Shown here one piece after another: positions 36,221 through 45,505 of a DNA stretch of 64,000 nt. The notes beneath the pieces are model-generated. The model was not told the DNA's origin and ran no database searches. It worked only from the letters and a program-made list of their open reading frames with translations. The position numbers and the translations under genes were made by a program. The stretch lies in NCBI RefSeq assembly GCF_000014745.1, contig NC_008347.1, positions 434,001-498,000 on the forward strand, read 5' to 3'. Position 1 is the stretch's first letter. Every line of letters starts with the position of its first letter. This DNA comes from Maricaulis maris MCS10. Its GTDB lineage: Bacteria; Pseudomonadota; Alphaproteobacteria; Caulobacterales; Maricaulaceae.

Positions 36221-36277
36221 TCAACCCGGGCCCGGCCAAATCGGGTCCGCATCGTTTGGTAGCAAGGAATTGAAGAC

Positions 36278-37333
36278 ATGAAACTCCAGGCTCAACTCGC
36301 CGCCGCCCTCGCGGTCGTGGCGATCGCTGGCGGCGCCGAGGCGCAACAGCGTGACCAGATCCGCATTGTCGGCTCCTCGACCGTATTCCCCTTCTCGACG
36401 GCGGTTGCCGAAAGCTTTGGTGCCAAGACCGGCCAGCCGACCCCGGTGGTCGAGTCAACCGGTTCGGGCGGCGGGCTTCGCCTGTTCTGCTCCGGTGTCG
36501 GCACCGAGCACCCCGATATTGTCAACGCCTCGCGCCGCATGCGCGGTTCGGAATATGAGCGCTGCCAGGACAATGGCGTGCGCGAGATCACCGAAGTGCG
36601 GATCGGTTTTGACGGCATTGTCATCGGTGCCGCCGATCGTGGTGCTGCCGATGTCGACATGACGCTCGACCAGGTTTGGCTGGCCCTCGCCGCCGAAGTT
36701 CCGGCCGATGACAGCTGCTCCAGCTTCATCCCCAATCCGAACACACGCTGGTCGGATATCGATCCGTCCCTGCCGCGTCAGCGCATTGAGGTTTTCGGAC
36801 CGCCGCCGACCTCGGGCACCCGGGACGCCTTTGTCGAACTGGCCCTGCAGGACGGCGCCCGCCACATCGCCTGCATGGACGAGCTGCGTGACGCGGACCG
36901 CGACCGTTTCGAGCAGATCGCCAGCCGTATCCGTGAAGATGGCGCCTGGATCGACGCCGGCGAGAATGACAATGCTATCGTCCAGACGCTGGTCAACACG
37001 CCGACCGCCTTTGGCGTCTTCGGCTTCTCCTTCCTCGACCAGAATTCCGACCGCATCTCGGCGGTCTCGATCGACGGTGTCGCACCGGAATTCGATAATA
37101 TCGCAGACGGCAGCTATCCGGTCTCCCGCTCGCTCTTCTTCTACGTGAAGAACCAGCATGCGGCGATCATTCCGGGTCTGACCGGCTATGTCGAAGAGTT
37201 CACCTCCGAGGAATCCTGGGGCGAATTCGGCTATCTCACCGATCGCGGCCTGATCCCGCTGCCGGACGCCGAGCGCAACGCCACCCGCGACGCCGCCGTC
37301 AACCTGACCGCGATGACGCAGTCGCCGGAATAG
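36278..37333 (+). CDS. pstS: Periplasmic phosphate-binding protein PstS
   Basis: A 351-residue exported binding protein (signal cleaved near GAEAQ, residue 22). The phosphate-site sequences are visible: RIVGSSTVFPF near residue 31, ESTGSGGGLRLFC, NASRRM, and PPTSGTRDAFVELAL near 183. An internal Cys-rich segment (DSCSSFIPNPNTRW) is a family variation. It lies 57 bases after the porin, probably in the same PHO-box-driven transcript. No pstC, pstA or pstB follows in the window, so it must work with a distant permease. Confidence 0.95.
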   Translation: MKLQAQLAAALAVVAIAGGAEAQQRDQIRIVGSSTVFPFSTAVAESFGAKTGQPTPVVESTGSGGGLRLFCSGVGTEHPDIVNASRRMRGSEYERCQDNGVREITEVRIGFDGIVIGAADRGAADVDMTLDQVWLALAAEVPADDSCSSFIPNPNTRWSDIDPSLPRQRIEVFGPPPTSGTRDAFVELALQDGARHIACMDELRDADRDRFEQIASRIREDGAWIDAGENDNAIVQTLVNTPTAFGVFGFSFLDQNSDRISAVSIDGVAPEFDNIADGSYPVSRSLFFYVKNQHAAIIPGLTGYVEEFTSEESWGEFGYLTDRGLIPLPDAERNATRDAAVNLTAMTQSPE

Positions 37334-37372
37334 GCCTCGCCTGCAGCCACAGGCAAGCGGGTCACAAACAAG

Positions 37373-37403
37373 CGGGGGCGACCAGATGGTCGCCCCCGTT
37401 TTT
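37373..37403 (+). terminator. Terminator after pstS
   Basis: Perfect 11-bp stem CGGGGGCGACC / GGTCGCCCCCG, loop AGAT, then TTTTTG. It sits between convergent pstS and the glycosyltransferase gene and may serve both. Confidence 0.9.
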
Positions 37404-37426
37404 GTTCGTGTTCGTGGCAATACCCC

Positions 37427-38611
37427 CTAGTACAGCGTCTTGCGCTTGCGCAGGCGGCGCCAGAAGCGGCGGCGTTCGGGTTTGGGGTGCGGGGTCAGAT
37501 TGGCGATGAAATCCATCGCGCACTGGCGCCAGGAATGTTTCTCGGCATGGGCACGCGGTGCGGCGCGGTCGATTTCGAGGCAGTCGAGGCAGGCCTGGCG
37601 CAGATCGTCATTGATGAAGCCGCCGCCGGACCCGGGAATGATGTCCTTGGGTCCGTGCGCCGGGAAGGCCGCGACCGGAGTGCCGCAACCCATGGCTTCC
37701 AGATTGACCAGGCCGAATGTGTCGGTCCAGCTCGGGAAAACGAAGACGTCGGCATCGGCGAACCAGCGCGCCAGCTCCGGGCCGAATTTCGGTCCGGGGA
37801 AGACGGCATCGGGATAGCGCTCCTGCAATTCCTCGCGCTGGGGGCCGTCGCCGACCACCACCTTGGTGCCGGGCAGGTCGAGCTTGAGGAAGGTCTCGAT
37901 ATTCTTCTCGACCGCGATCCGACCGACATTGACGTAGACCGGACGCTCAAGCCCGGCATAGACGTCTTCGCCGCCGACGAAGCGCTTGTCCGGGTTGAAC
38001 AGGTCGACATCGACACCGCGGGCCCAGGCGGTGAGATTCTTGAAGCCGCGTGCGGCGAGATCATCGCGCATCGACGGCGTCGTCACCATCACCCGGCCCG
38101 AGGCGTTGTGGAACCAGCGCATGAAAGCATAGCCCAGGCCGACCGGGATGAAGGGGAAGCGGGCATTGATGTATTCAGGGTATTTGGTGTGATAGCTGGT
38201 GGTGAAGGGCAGTTTCCACTTCACGCAGATCCGGCGCGCCGCCATGCCCAGCGGGCCTTCGGTGGCGATGTGGATGGCTTCCGGTTCGAAGGCCTTGAAA
38301 CGCTGCGCGATATCCTTGCGGGCACCCAGGGCCAGCTTGATCTCGGGATAGGTCGGCATCGGAAAGGTCTTGTAGCCCAGACCGGGGTGAATCACCTCGA
38401 CCTGGTGGCCCATGGCGCGGGCTTCCTCGACCGTGCGCGACAGGGTCCGCACGACGCCATTCACCTGCGGCTCCCAGGCATCGGTCACGAGCATGATGCG
38501 CTGTGGGCGTTCGTCGCCACCATTGCCGCTTTCGATATCGGTATCCGTATCCAGATCAGTCTCGAGATCGGAGTCGAGGTCGGGTGACAGGGTGTCGTTG
38601 GCGTCGGTCAT
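37427..38611 (-). CDS. GT4-family glycosyltransferase (mannosyl/sulfoquinovosyl-transferase-like)
   Basis: 394 residues. An acidic low-complexity N-terminus (DSDLETDLDTDTDIES) precedes a GT-B fold: IMLVTDAWEPQVNGVVRTL near 39-57, GPLGMAARR, TTSYHTKYPEY, then the donor domain with VNVGRIAVEKN (about 228), VVGDGPQ, and the E-x7-E motif region DTFGLVNLEAMGCGTPVAAFP (about 305). This pattern is shared by lipid mannosyltransferases and SqdX/SqdD-type enzymes. A basic tail suggests membrane association. Its nearness to Pho genes makes a glycolipid role under phosphate limitation conceivable but unproven. Confidence 0.85.
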   Translation of the reverse strand: MTDANDTLSPDLDSDLETDLDTDTDIESGNGGDERPQRIMLVTDAWEPQVNGVVRTLSRTVEEARAMGHQVEVIHPGLGYKTFPMPTYPEIKLALGARKDIAQRFKAFEPEAIHIATEGPLGMAARRICVKWKLPFTTSYHTKYPEYINARFPFIPVGLGYAFMRWFHNASGRVMVTTPSMRDDLAARGFKNLTAWARGVDVDLFNPDKRFVGGEDVYAGLERPVYVNVGRIAVEKNIETFLKLDLPGTKVVVGDGPQREELQERYPDAVFPGPKFGPELARWFADADVFVFPSWTDTFGLVNLEAMGCGTPVAAFPAHGPKDIIPGSGGGFINDDLRQACLDCLEIDRAAPRAHAEKHSWRQCAMDFIANLTPHPKPERRRFWRRLRKRKTLY

Positions 38612-39011
38612 GGCGTCCTGTGTCTGGTCGGGCGCGCGAGGCGCCGGGCAGTTCCGGTGAGTGTGCTGCGGATGTAGCGGAAGGCAGCCACAATGTCAGC
38701 TGTCAGCATAACCGCGAATGTCGCTGCTTGAAGCGAAGAAAGCGGTAAGCGTGCCGGGGCGCGAAAAAGCAGTGGATCCAGGCTGGGAGACTTCGCCGCA
38801 GGGGGCGGCTTGGCGGACAAGAAATTTGTGATCCGGGCGGGCTTCCAGCGGTCGCCGCGCAATGTTTGTCTCGAAGTCGAAGGGCGTTCGCTGTTTGGAC
38901 CATCCAAGGCATGTGAGCATGAAGACAGACGAGCGGAAGACTTCGCTTGCCCTTGTCAAAACGCCATACCATTGTCCGCGCTAATCACTTGCCCAACAGG
39001 GAGTTTCCGCC
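38612..39011. other. 400-base intergenic region between divergent glycosyltransferase and putA genes
   Basis: No supportable gene; the small plus-strand frame at 38810-39049 has no ribosome site and overlaps putA. No PHO box was seen. ATGTCAGCTGTCAGC near 38694 is a 7-base-period repeat, not the 11-base PHO spacing. Confidence 0.4.
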
Positions 39012-42000
39012 ATGAATGTCCAGGCTCGAGACATGATGCGATGGGATGATCTTGATGCGGTGAAATTCGCCGACGAGACGGCGGCGGTCCGTGATCTGGC
39101 GGCAGCGACCGGACTGGATGAGGCGGCCCAGGCCCGCGTCCACGATGCGGCTGTTGCATTGGTTAAGACAGCCCGCGAGACCACCAAGTCGCGCGGACTC
39201 ATGGACAGCTTCCTGCAGGAATTCACCCTGTCCAACCGTGAGGGGCTGGCGCTGATGTGTCTGGCCGAGGCCCTGCTGCGCGTGCCTGACGCGCCGACAG
39301 CCGACAAGCTCATCGCGGAAAAGATCTCCGATGGTGCCTGGTCGGAGCATATGGGCCGTTCGGAAAACTGGCTGGTCAATGCCTCCACGATCGGGCTGAT
39401 GCTGACCGGCAATATCATTGATGTCGAACCGGAAGCGCGCAAAAGCCCCGGCACCTATCTGCGCAAACTGACCCAGAAAATGGGTGAGCCGGTGATCCGC
39501 GCCGCCGTTTTCCGCGCCATGGGCATCATGGGCGAGGAATTCGTGTTGGGGCGTTCCATCAAGGAGGGCCTCAAGCGCGCCAAGAAGGGTGAGGGCGAGC
39601 TGTGCTCCTTTGACATGCTGGGCGAGGGGGCGCGCACGGCCAAGGACGCGGCGCGCTATCACAAGCGCTATCTGGAAGCGATCGCCGCGGTCGGCAAGGC
39701 CCGCGAGGACGGTCCGGTCGAACGCGTGCACGGCGTGTCGGTCAAGCTCTCCGCCCTGCACCCCAAATATCTGGCGGTAAAGGAAAAGCGGGTAATCGAG
39801 GAGCTCTACCCGCTGGTGCTTGAACAGGCCGTCGCGGCGAAGTCGCACGATATCAGTTTCTGTCTCGACGCCGAGGAATCCGACCGCCTGATCCTGTCGC
39901 TGAAACTGCTCGAAAAGCTGGCGCGTGCGCCGGAGCTGGCCGGGTGGAACGGACTCGGGCTGGCGGTGCAGGCCTACCAGAAGCGCGCCCGCCGGGTGAT
40001 CGAGACCCTGGTCGAGCTGGGCCGGGCCAGCGAACGTCGCTTCATGGTCCGCCTCGTCAAGGGTGCCTATTGGGACAGTGAGATCAAATTCGCCCACCAG
40101 AATGGCTGGCCCGACTTTCCGGTCTGGACCACAAAGCCGGCAACGGATCTCAACTATCTCGTCTGCGCCCGCGTGATGCTGGGTGCGCCGGATGCGATCT
40201 ATGGCCAGTTTGCGACCCATAACGCCCATTCGCTGGCCGCCGTTCGCGAGCTGGCCCAGCAGGCCGGTGTCGAGTCCTATGAATTCCAGCGGCTGCACGG
40301 GATGGGTGAGGCGCTCTATGCCGCTGACAGTCAGCTGAACCTCGATACGCCGGTCCGCGTCTATGCCCCGGTCGGCAGTCACGAGGATTTGCTGCCCTAT
40401 CTGGTCCGCCGACTGCTGGAGAATGGGGCCAATACCTCGTTCGTGCACTCATTCCTCGATCCGGACGTGCCGGTCGAGCAGGTCGCCAGCGGTCCGTTCG
40501 AGGTCGCCAGGACAATCGACCGTCACGCCAAGATCGCCCTGCCGCGGGATCTGTATGGCGAAGAACGTGCCAACTCGGTCGGGCTGGACCTGGCCCAGGC
40601 ATCGGCCCGTGACCGGGTTGCGCGGGCGCTGACGGCCTTTGATCGCGAAGACCAGTTGATGGCGTCGCCGCTGGTGGCCGGCCATGCGGTCGATGGCGCG
40701 GCGCACCAGGTCATGTCGCCGGTCGACATGGCTCGTCAGGTCGGTGCTGTGGTCGACGCGTCGGTTGAAGATGTCGATACGGCCTTCGACAGCGCGGTGG
40801 CGGCCCAGCCGGGCTGGGACCGGCGCGGCGGCAAGGCACGCGGCGCCATCCTGCGCGCCATGGGCGATGCCATGGAGGCCGACATGGACCGGTTGCTGGC
40901 GATCATGGCGATCGAAGCCGGCAAGACCCTCGCAGACGGTATTGCCGAGGTGCGCGAGGCGGTCGATTTTTGTCGTTATTATGCCGCCCAGGCCGAACGT
41001 GAGTTCGACAGCGCCGTCCGCCTGCCGGGACCGGCGGGCGAGACCAATCATCTGGGCATGAAGGGGCGCGGTGTCTTTGTCACCATCAGCCCGTGGAACT
41101 TCCCGCTGGCCATTTTTGCCGGCCAGATTGCGGCGGCGCTGGCCGCGGGCAATACCGTTCTGGCCAAACCGGCCGAGCAGACCCCTTTGATCGCCTTTGA
41201 AGCGGTGAGGATGTTCCACGCTGCCGGGCTGCCGGCGGATGTCCTGCACCTGTTGCCGGGGCGCGGCGAGATCGTCGGCGCAGCGCTGACCACCGATCCC
41301 CGCACGGCCGGCGTCGCCTTCACTGGCTCGACCGAAGTGGCACGCCTGATCAACCGCTCGCTGGCGGCCCGCGAAACGGCGATCGCGCCTCTGGTCGCCG
41401 AGACCGGCGGGCTCAACGGCATGTTCGTCGATACAACGGCACTGAAGGAACAGGTCATTGATGACGCGATCAACTCGGCCTTCGGTTCGGCCGGTCAACG
41501 CTGTTCGGCGCTGCGGGTGATCTTCCTGCCGGAAGATACGGCAGACGAGATCATCGAGGGTCTGGCCGGCGCCATGGACGAGTTGCAGATCGGTGATCCG
41601 ACCGATCCGGCGACTGATGTCGGGCCGGTGATCGACAATGAGGCCCGGGAAATCCTGCTGCGCCATGTCGAGCGCATGGAGGCCGGTGCGAAGATCATCA
41701 AGCAGATCGATGTCGGCGACAAGTTTGACAGCGGTTTCTTCTTTGGCCCGACCCTGGTCGAACTGCCCTCGCTGGACCTGCTCGAGCGCGAGGTGTTCGG
41801 GCCGATTCTTCATGTCGTGCGCTACAAGCGCAAGGAAATGACGGCCATTGCCGCCGAGCTGGCCGACAAGGGCTACGGCCTCACCCTGGGCATCCATTCC
41901 CGCCTGTCATCTTTCCACAGGCAAATTCAGTCGCTCGTGCCGGCCGGCAATATCTACGTCAATCGCAACATGGTCGGTGCCGTTGTCGGGGTCCAGCCGT

Positions 42001-42137
42001 TCGGCGGGGAAGGCTTGTCTGGCACGGGTCCCAAGGCGGGTGGTCCCCACTATCTGCATCGTTTCGCAGGCGAGCGGACGGTCACAATCAACATTGCGGC
42101 GCAGGGTGGTGACCCGGAGCTGCTCAATCTCGACTGA
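39012..42137 (+). CDS. putA: Bifunctional proline dehydrogenase / pyrroline-5-carboxylate dehydrogenase
   Basis: A 1041-residue PutA oxidising proline to glutamate. The FAD-binding proline dehydrogenase barrel occupies about 95-450 (FCLDAEESDRL, GLAVQAYQKRA, RLVKGAYWDSEI near 347, FATHNAHS, RLHGMGEALY). The NAD-linked aldehyde dehydrogenase covers about 520-1000 (TISPWNFPLAIF, FTGSTEVA near 771, ETGGLNGMF, and catalytic Cys in SAGQRCSALR near 830). It starts directly at the enzymatic part with no ribbon-helix-helix domain, so it is a non-repressor, minimal type A PutA. Confidence 0.96.
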   Translation: MNVQARDMMRWDDLDAVKFADETAAVRDLAAATGLDEAAQARVHDAAVALVKTARETTKSRGLMDSFLQEFTLSNREGLALMCLAEALLRVPDAPTADKLIAEKISDGAWSEHMGRSENWLVNASTIGLMLTGNIIDVEPEARKSPGTYLRKLTQKMGEPVIRAAVFRAMGIMGEEFVLGRSIKEGLKRAKKGEGELCSFDMLGEGARTAKDAARYHKRYLEAIAAVGKAREDGPVERVHGVSVKLSALHPKYLAVKEKRVIEELYPLVLEQAVAAKSHDISFCLDAEESDRLILSLKLLEKLARAPELAGWNGLGLAVQAYQKRARRVIETLVELGRASERRFMVRLVKGAYWDSEIKFAHQNGWPDFPVWTTKPATDLNYLVCARVMLGAPDAIYGQFATHNAHSLAAVRELAQQAGVESYEFQRLHGMGEALYAADSQLNLDTPVRVYAPVGSHEDLLPYLVRRLLENGANTSFVHSFLDPDVPVEQVASGPFEVARTIDRHAKIALPRDLYGEERANSVGLDLAQASARDRVARALTAFDREDQLMASPLVAGHAVDGAAHQVMSPVDMARQVGAVVDASVEDVDTAFDSAVAAQPGWDRRGGKARGAILRAMGDAMEADMDRLLAIMAIEAGKTLADGIAEVREAVDFCRYYAAQAEREFDSAVRLPGPAGETNHLGMKGRGVFVTISPWNFPLAIFAGQIAAALAAGNTVLAKPAEQTPLIAFEAVRMFHAAGLPADVLHLLPGRGEIVGAALTTDPRTAGVAFTGSTEVARLINRSLAARETAIAPLVAETGGLNGMFVDTTALKEQVIDDAINSAFGSAGQRCSALRVIFLPEDTADEIIEGLAGAMDELQIGDPTDPATDVGPVIDNEAREILLRHVERMEAGAKIIKQIDVGDKFDSGFFFGPTLVELPSLDLLEREVFGPILHVVRYKRKEMTAIAAELADKGYGLTLGIHSRLSSFHRQIQSLVPAGNIYVNRNMVGAVVGVQPFGGEGLSGTGPKAGGPHYLHRFAGERTVTINIAAQGGDPELLNLD

Positions 42138-42176
42138 AGCAAGGTTAACGGCTGTTAATCCTTGTTGGATGCGGAG

Positions 42177-42210
42177 ATGCGCCCCGTTAACGATGTGTGA
42201 CGGGGCGCAT
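42177..42210 (+). terminator. Hairpin terminator candidate after putA
   Basis: Perfect 11-bp stem ATGCGCCCCGT / ACGGGGCGCAT with a 12-base loop, followed by the weakly T-rich ATCTTATT. Several TTAAC motifs flank it (42144, 42154, 42229), but none has exact CtrA spacing. Confidence 0.6.
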
Positions 42211-42286
42211 ATCTTATTAGGCGTCTGTTAACCAAAAAATCCGCTCAAGGATCATTCTCCCCGTTGACCAGTGCCCCGGCTTTGAT

Positions 42287-42333
42287 CCACTATATGTTGG
42301 GTCGGCTGGCGACAGCGGCACACTATACAGATT
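42287..42333 (+). promoter_or_regulatory. Paired NrdR boxes upstream of nrdA
   Basis: Two sites resembling the NrdR consensus ACACWATATATWGTGT: 42287-42302 (core CTATATGTTG, about 13/16) and 42318-42333 (core CACTATACAG, about 11/16). The offset is exactly 31 bases, the three-turn spacing known for NrdR. The pair ends about 90 bases before the nrdA ATG. Confidence 0.75.
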
Positions 42334-42422
42334 TTCAAACGACCTTTGGGTTTGTTCGGTGCGCAGCATTGGGGCTGTCGCAACAGGAATTTTTTGCCTC
42401 GGGCTTGGGGAGTAGATTGACC

Positions 42423-44336
42423 ATGACGCCACTGGATACAGCCGCCAAACAGACGCCGGACGATGTCCGGCAGACCGTTTCCACGACCCGTCGTGGCAAG
42501 CCCAAATCCACGACGTCGAAGCCGGCCGCTGACACCACGCATCTGCGTGTCGTTGAAAGCGTACGTATTGATCGCTCGCGTGATGCCTTCCTGACCGAGT
42601 TCGGCAAGAAGACCCTGGAAGACCGCTATCTCCTGCCGGGAGAGAGCTATCAGGACATGTTCGCCCGTGTCGCCACGGCCTATGCCGACGACACCGAACA
42701 CGCCCAGCGTCTTTATGATTACATTTCCCAGCTCTGGTTCATGCCGGCGACGCCCGTCCTGTCCAATGGTGGCGCCGATCGCGGCCTGCCGATCTCCTGC
42801 TTCCTCAATTCGGTTGGCGACAGCCTCGACGACATTGTCGGCACCTGGACCGAGAATGTCTGGCTCGCCTCCAACGGCGGCGGCATCGGCACCTATTGGG
42901 GCGATGTCCGCTCGATCGGCGAGAAAATCGGCGAGATTGGCCAGACCTCCGGCATCATTCCCTTCATCCGCGTGATGGACAGCCTGACCCTGGCGATCTC
43001 GCAAGGCTCGCTGCGCCGCGGATCTGCCGCCGTCTATCTCGACATCCACCATCCGGAGATCGAGGAATTCCTCGAAATCCGCAAACCGTCCGGTGATTTC
43101 AACCGCAAGTCCCTGAACCTGCACCACGGTCTCAACATCTCCGATGCCTTCATGGAAGCCGTTCGCGATGATGAAGAGTTCGAACTGAAATCCCCGAAAT
43201 CCGGCGAAGTGGTCAAGACGGTCAATGCCCGCAAGCTGTGGCAGAAGATCATCGAGCTGCGCCTGCAGACCGGCGAGCCCTACATCATCTATTCCGACAC
43301 CGTGAACCGCGCCCTGCCAGCCCATCAGCGCAAGCTGGGTCTGAAGGTCCGCCAGTCCAACCTGTGTGCCGAGATCATGCTGCCGACCGGTTTCGACCAG
43401 AACGGCAAGGAGCGCACCGCGGTCTGCTGCCTGTCTTCGCTCAATGCGGCGAAATACATGGAGTGGAAAGACAATCCCGACTTCATCGAGGATATCTACC
43501 GCTTCCTCGACAATGTCCTGCAGGACTTCATCGACCGCGCACCGGCGGAAATGGACCGCGCTGTCTATTCAGCCATCCAGGAACGCTCTGTGGGTTTGGG
43601 CCTGATGGGCATGCACACCCTGCTGCAGCAGATGAATGCGCCCTTCGAGAGCGCCATGGCCAAGTCGTGGAACCTCAAACTGTTCAAGCATATCCGCACC
43701 GCCGCCGATGCCGCGTCGGTCAAGCTGGCCGAAGAGCGTGGCGCCTGTCCGGATGCCGAGGCCTCCGGCGTCAAGGCCCGCTTCTCGCACAAGCTGGCAA
43801 TTGCGCCGACGGCCTCGATCTCGATCATTTGTGGCGGCGTGTCCGCCGGCATCGAGCCGATCCCGGCCAATGTCTACACCCACAAGACGCTGTCGGGTTC
43901 GACCACGGTCAAGAATCCGCAACTGGAAGCCGTGCTGGAAGCCAAGGGGCTCAACACGCCGGGCATGTGGGCCTCGATCCTGGAAGCGGAAGGCTCGGTC
44001 CAGCATCTTGAATGCCTCGACGAGCACGAGAAGGCGACTTTCCGCACCGCTTTCGAGATTGATCAGCGCTGGGTCATCGAGCACGCGGCCGACCGCACGC
44101 CCTATGTGTGCCAGTCGCAGTCGTTGAACATCTTCCTGCCGGGTGACGTCGATAAGTGGGATCTGCACATGCTGCATTGGTCAGCCTGGGAGAAGGGCGT
44201 GAAGTCGCTCTACTACTGCCGCTCCAAATCGATCCAGCGGGCGGCCTATGCCGGCTCCGAGAAAAAGTCCGATGCCGAAGTCTCGATGGCTGAGGCGGCG
44301 CCGACCGACTACGAGGAATGCCTCGCCTGCCAATAG
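42423..44336 (+). CDS. nrdA: Ribonucleoside-diphosphate reductase class Ia, alpha subunit
   Basis: 637 residues that reduce ribonucleotides to deoxyribonucleotides. Active-site features: PISCFLNSVGD (Cys about 126), SNLCAEIMLPT (the N-x-C-x-E radical-site motif, about 313), RTAVCCLSSLN, and the C-terminal redox pair ECLACQ. ATG 42423 follows GGGGAG about nine bases away; the longer frame would run through the NrdR boxes. There is no room for an N-terminal ATP-cone domain, so allosteric overall-activity control by dATP is probably absent. Transcribed apart from nrdB. Confidence 0.93.
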   Translation: MTPLDTAAKQTPDDVRQTVSTTRRGKPKSTTSKPAADTTHLRVVESVRIDRSRDAFLTEFGKKTLEDRYLLPGESYQDMFARVATAYADDTEHAQRLYDYISQLWFMPATPVLSNGGADRGLPISCFLNSVGDSLDDIVGTWTENVWLASNGGGIGTYWGDVRSIGEKIGEIGQTSGIIPFIRVMDSLTLAISQGSLRRGSAAVYLDIHHPEIEEFLEIRKPSGDFNRKSLNLHHGLNISDAFMEAVRDDEEFELKSPKSGEVVKTVNARKLWQKIIELRLQTGEPYIIYSDTVNRALPAHQRKLGLKVRQSNLCAEIMLPTGFDQNGKERTAVCCLSSLNAAKYMEWKDNPDFIEDIYRFLDNVLQDFIDRAPAEMDRAVYSAIQERSVGLGLMGMHTLLQQMNAPFESAMAKSWNLKLFKHIRTAADAASVKLAEERGACPDAEASGVKARFSHKLAIAPTASISIICGGVSAGIEPIPANVYTHKTLSGSTTVKNPQLEAVLEAKGLNTPGMWASILEAEGSVQHLECLDEHEKATFRTAFEIDQRWVIEHAADRTPYVCQSQSLNIFLPGDVDKWDLHMLHWSAWEKGVKSLYYCRSKSIQRAAYAGSEKKSDAEVSMAEAAPTDYEECLACQ

Positions 44337-44383
44337 GCGTGGCGAGCACATCGCCGGTCCGACCGAGGGGGTAGGAACGGCAG

Positions 44384-44412
44384 AAAAGGGGCGCGGCAAG
44401 GCGCCCCTTTTT
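44384..44412 (+). terminator. Terminator after nrdA
   Basis: 11-bp stem AAAAGGGGCGC / GCGCCCCTTTT with loop GGCAAG, continuing into T. It separates nrdA from the next gene. Confidence 0.9.
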
Positions 44413-44558
44413 GCATCCGGTGTCGACCGGGCTTCGCATTGCAACATTCCTTTCATTGGACCCGGTTGGCGGGCGCCGTTAACCTTTTCGCCTCAAGGGT
44501 GAATCAGCGTGCGTTCTGGCTGCGCTTTACCCATGGTGGTGCCTGGGGGAGAGGCGTG

Positions 44559-45389
44559 ATGGCATTCGGACGCACATCAGAGATCGTGACCGCCGGGCTG
44601 ATTGCGCTCGGTGGGGTCTCATGGGTGATGACCCAACCCGGTGAGGCGGCGTCGGACTGGGCCTCGTCCTCGCAGATGATCCGCCAGCAGATGGCGACCG
44701 AAGGTGATGTCCGACCGCTGTCACCGGAAGCGGCCCGCGTTGCCCTGTCGGCGCTGGCTTTGAGCGACGACCCGTTCAACGGCAATCCGCTCGCCGGTCT
44801 GACGCCGACCGGGGCAACAAGGATCGACTTGGGCAATGCCGGTGTGATCGAAGTTGCGGTGCTCGACGATGGGCGCGCTGATCACGCCCACCAATTGTTC
44901 GCCGCCCGGGCCGACGCCTATTCGCCGGTGGTGCTGGACCGGGGCCAGCGCGAGGCAACCATCGCCGTTGCCTATGAGCGGGCCTTCCAGTCGACCGGTG
45001 CCGGGGAGGAGCTGGATGTCAGCTTCACACCACGCGCTGCGGTCAGCGTCGGACCGGATGGTTCGGCGACCAGCGCCGGCGCCGAAGTGCGGGTCGGCCA
45101 GTATCTGCGCCAGAACAATCTGTCCGAGAGCCCGGCCTGGTATGTCTTTGCCGGCGCCGACCGTCGGGCCCTGATGTACAATCCTGCCGAGGGCGTCGAC
45201 TTTCAGAACGCCATGTATCTGACCCAGCGCGAGGTGGTTGGTGATGCCCAGGCCGGTATTGCCGTGCGCATGGGCAAGGCGGACCTGTCACTGGCCTATG
45301 TGCGCCGCGAATACCGTCATGTCGCCGGTGTGCGATCGTTCGACGAGACCGAGGAATTCGGCGCCGTGACGGTGAACTGGCGCTGGTAG
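44559..45389 (+). CDS. Outer-membrane beta-barrel protein, possibly LpxR/DUF2219-like
   Basis: 276 residues from ATG 44559, which has GGGGGAGAGG just upstream; a longer in-frame extension to 44439 lacks this. A hydrophobic N-terminal segment (about 10-25) is followed by a region of alternating strands. The C-terminal half (WYVFAGADRRALMYN, then YLTQREVVGDAQAGIAVRMGKADLSLAYVRREYRH and a final W) resembles the lipid A 3'-O-deacylase LpxR family barrel. Catalytic residues could not be confirmed. It lies between nrdA and nrdB but has no evident link to nucleotide reduction. Confidence 0.65.
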   Translation: MAFGRTSEIVTAGLIALGGVSWVMTQPGEAASDWASSSQMIRQQMATEGDVRPLSPEAARVALSALALSDDPFNGNPLAGLTPTGATRIDLGNAGVIEVAVLDDGRADHAHQLFAARADAYSPVVLDRGQREATIAVAYERAFQSTGAGEELDVSFTPRAAVSVGPDGSATSAGAEVRVGQYLRQNNLSESPAWYVFAGADRRALMYNPAEGVDFQNAMYLTQREVVGDAQAGIAVRMGKADLSLAYVRREYRHVAGVRSFDETEEFGAVTVNWRW

Positions 45390-45505
45390 GGGCCAGGGGC
45401 CGAGGCCCGTGACGCGCCACCCTCTGACAGAAATCGTGATGACTCCAACCCTGCCCATGAGTAGGAGAATCGGGCAGTTTCCACAGTCGCGATCAGTCAT
45501 GGCTT

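Noticed and set aside
38690-38705. PHO-like ATGTCAGCTGTCAGC before the glycosyltransferase
   Set aside because: The repeat period is seven rather than eleven bases, incompatible with PhoB spacing.
38810-39049. Small frame upstream of putA
   Set aside because: No ribosome site, it overlaps the putA start and has an unlikely composition.
42144-42159. CtrA site TTAACGGCTGTTAA after putA
   Set aside because: The spacer is six bases rather than seven and it lies at the putA 3' end, so it is not counted as a CtrA box.
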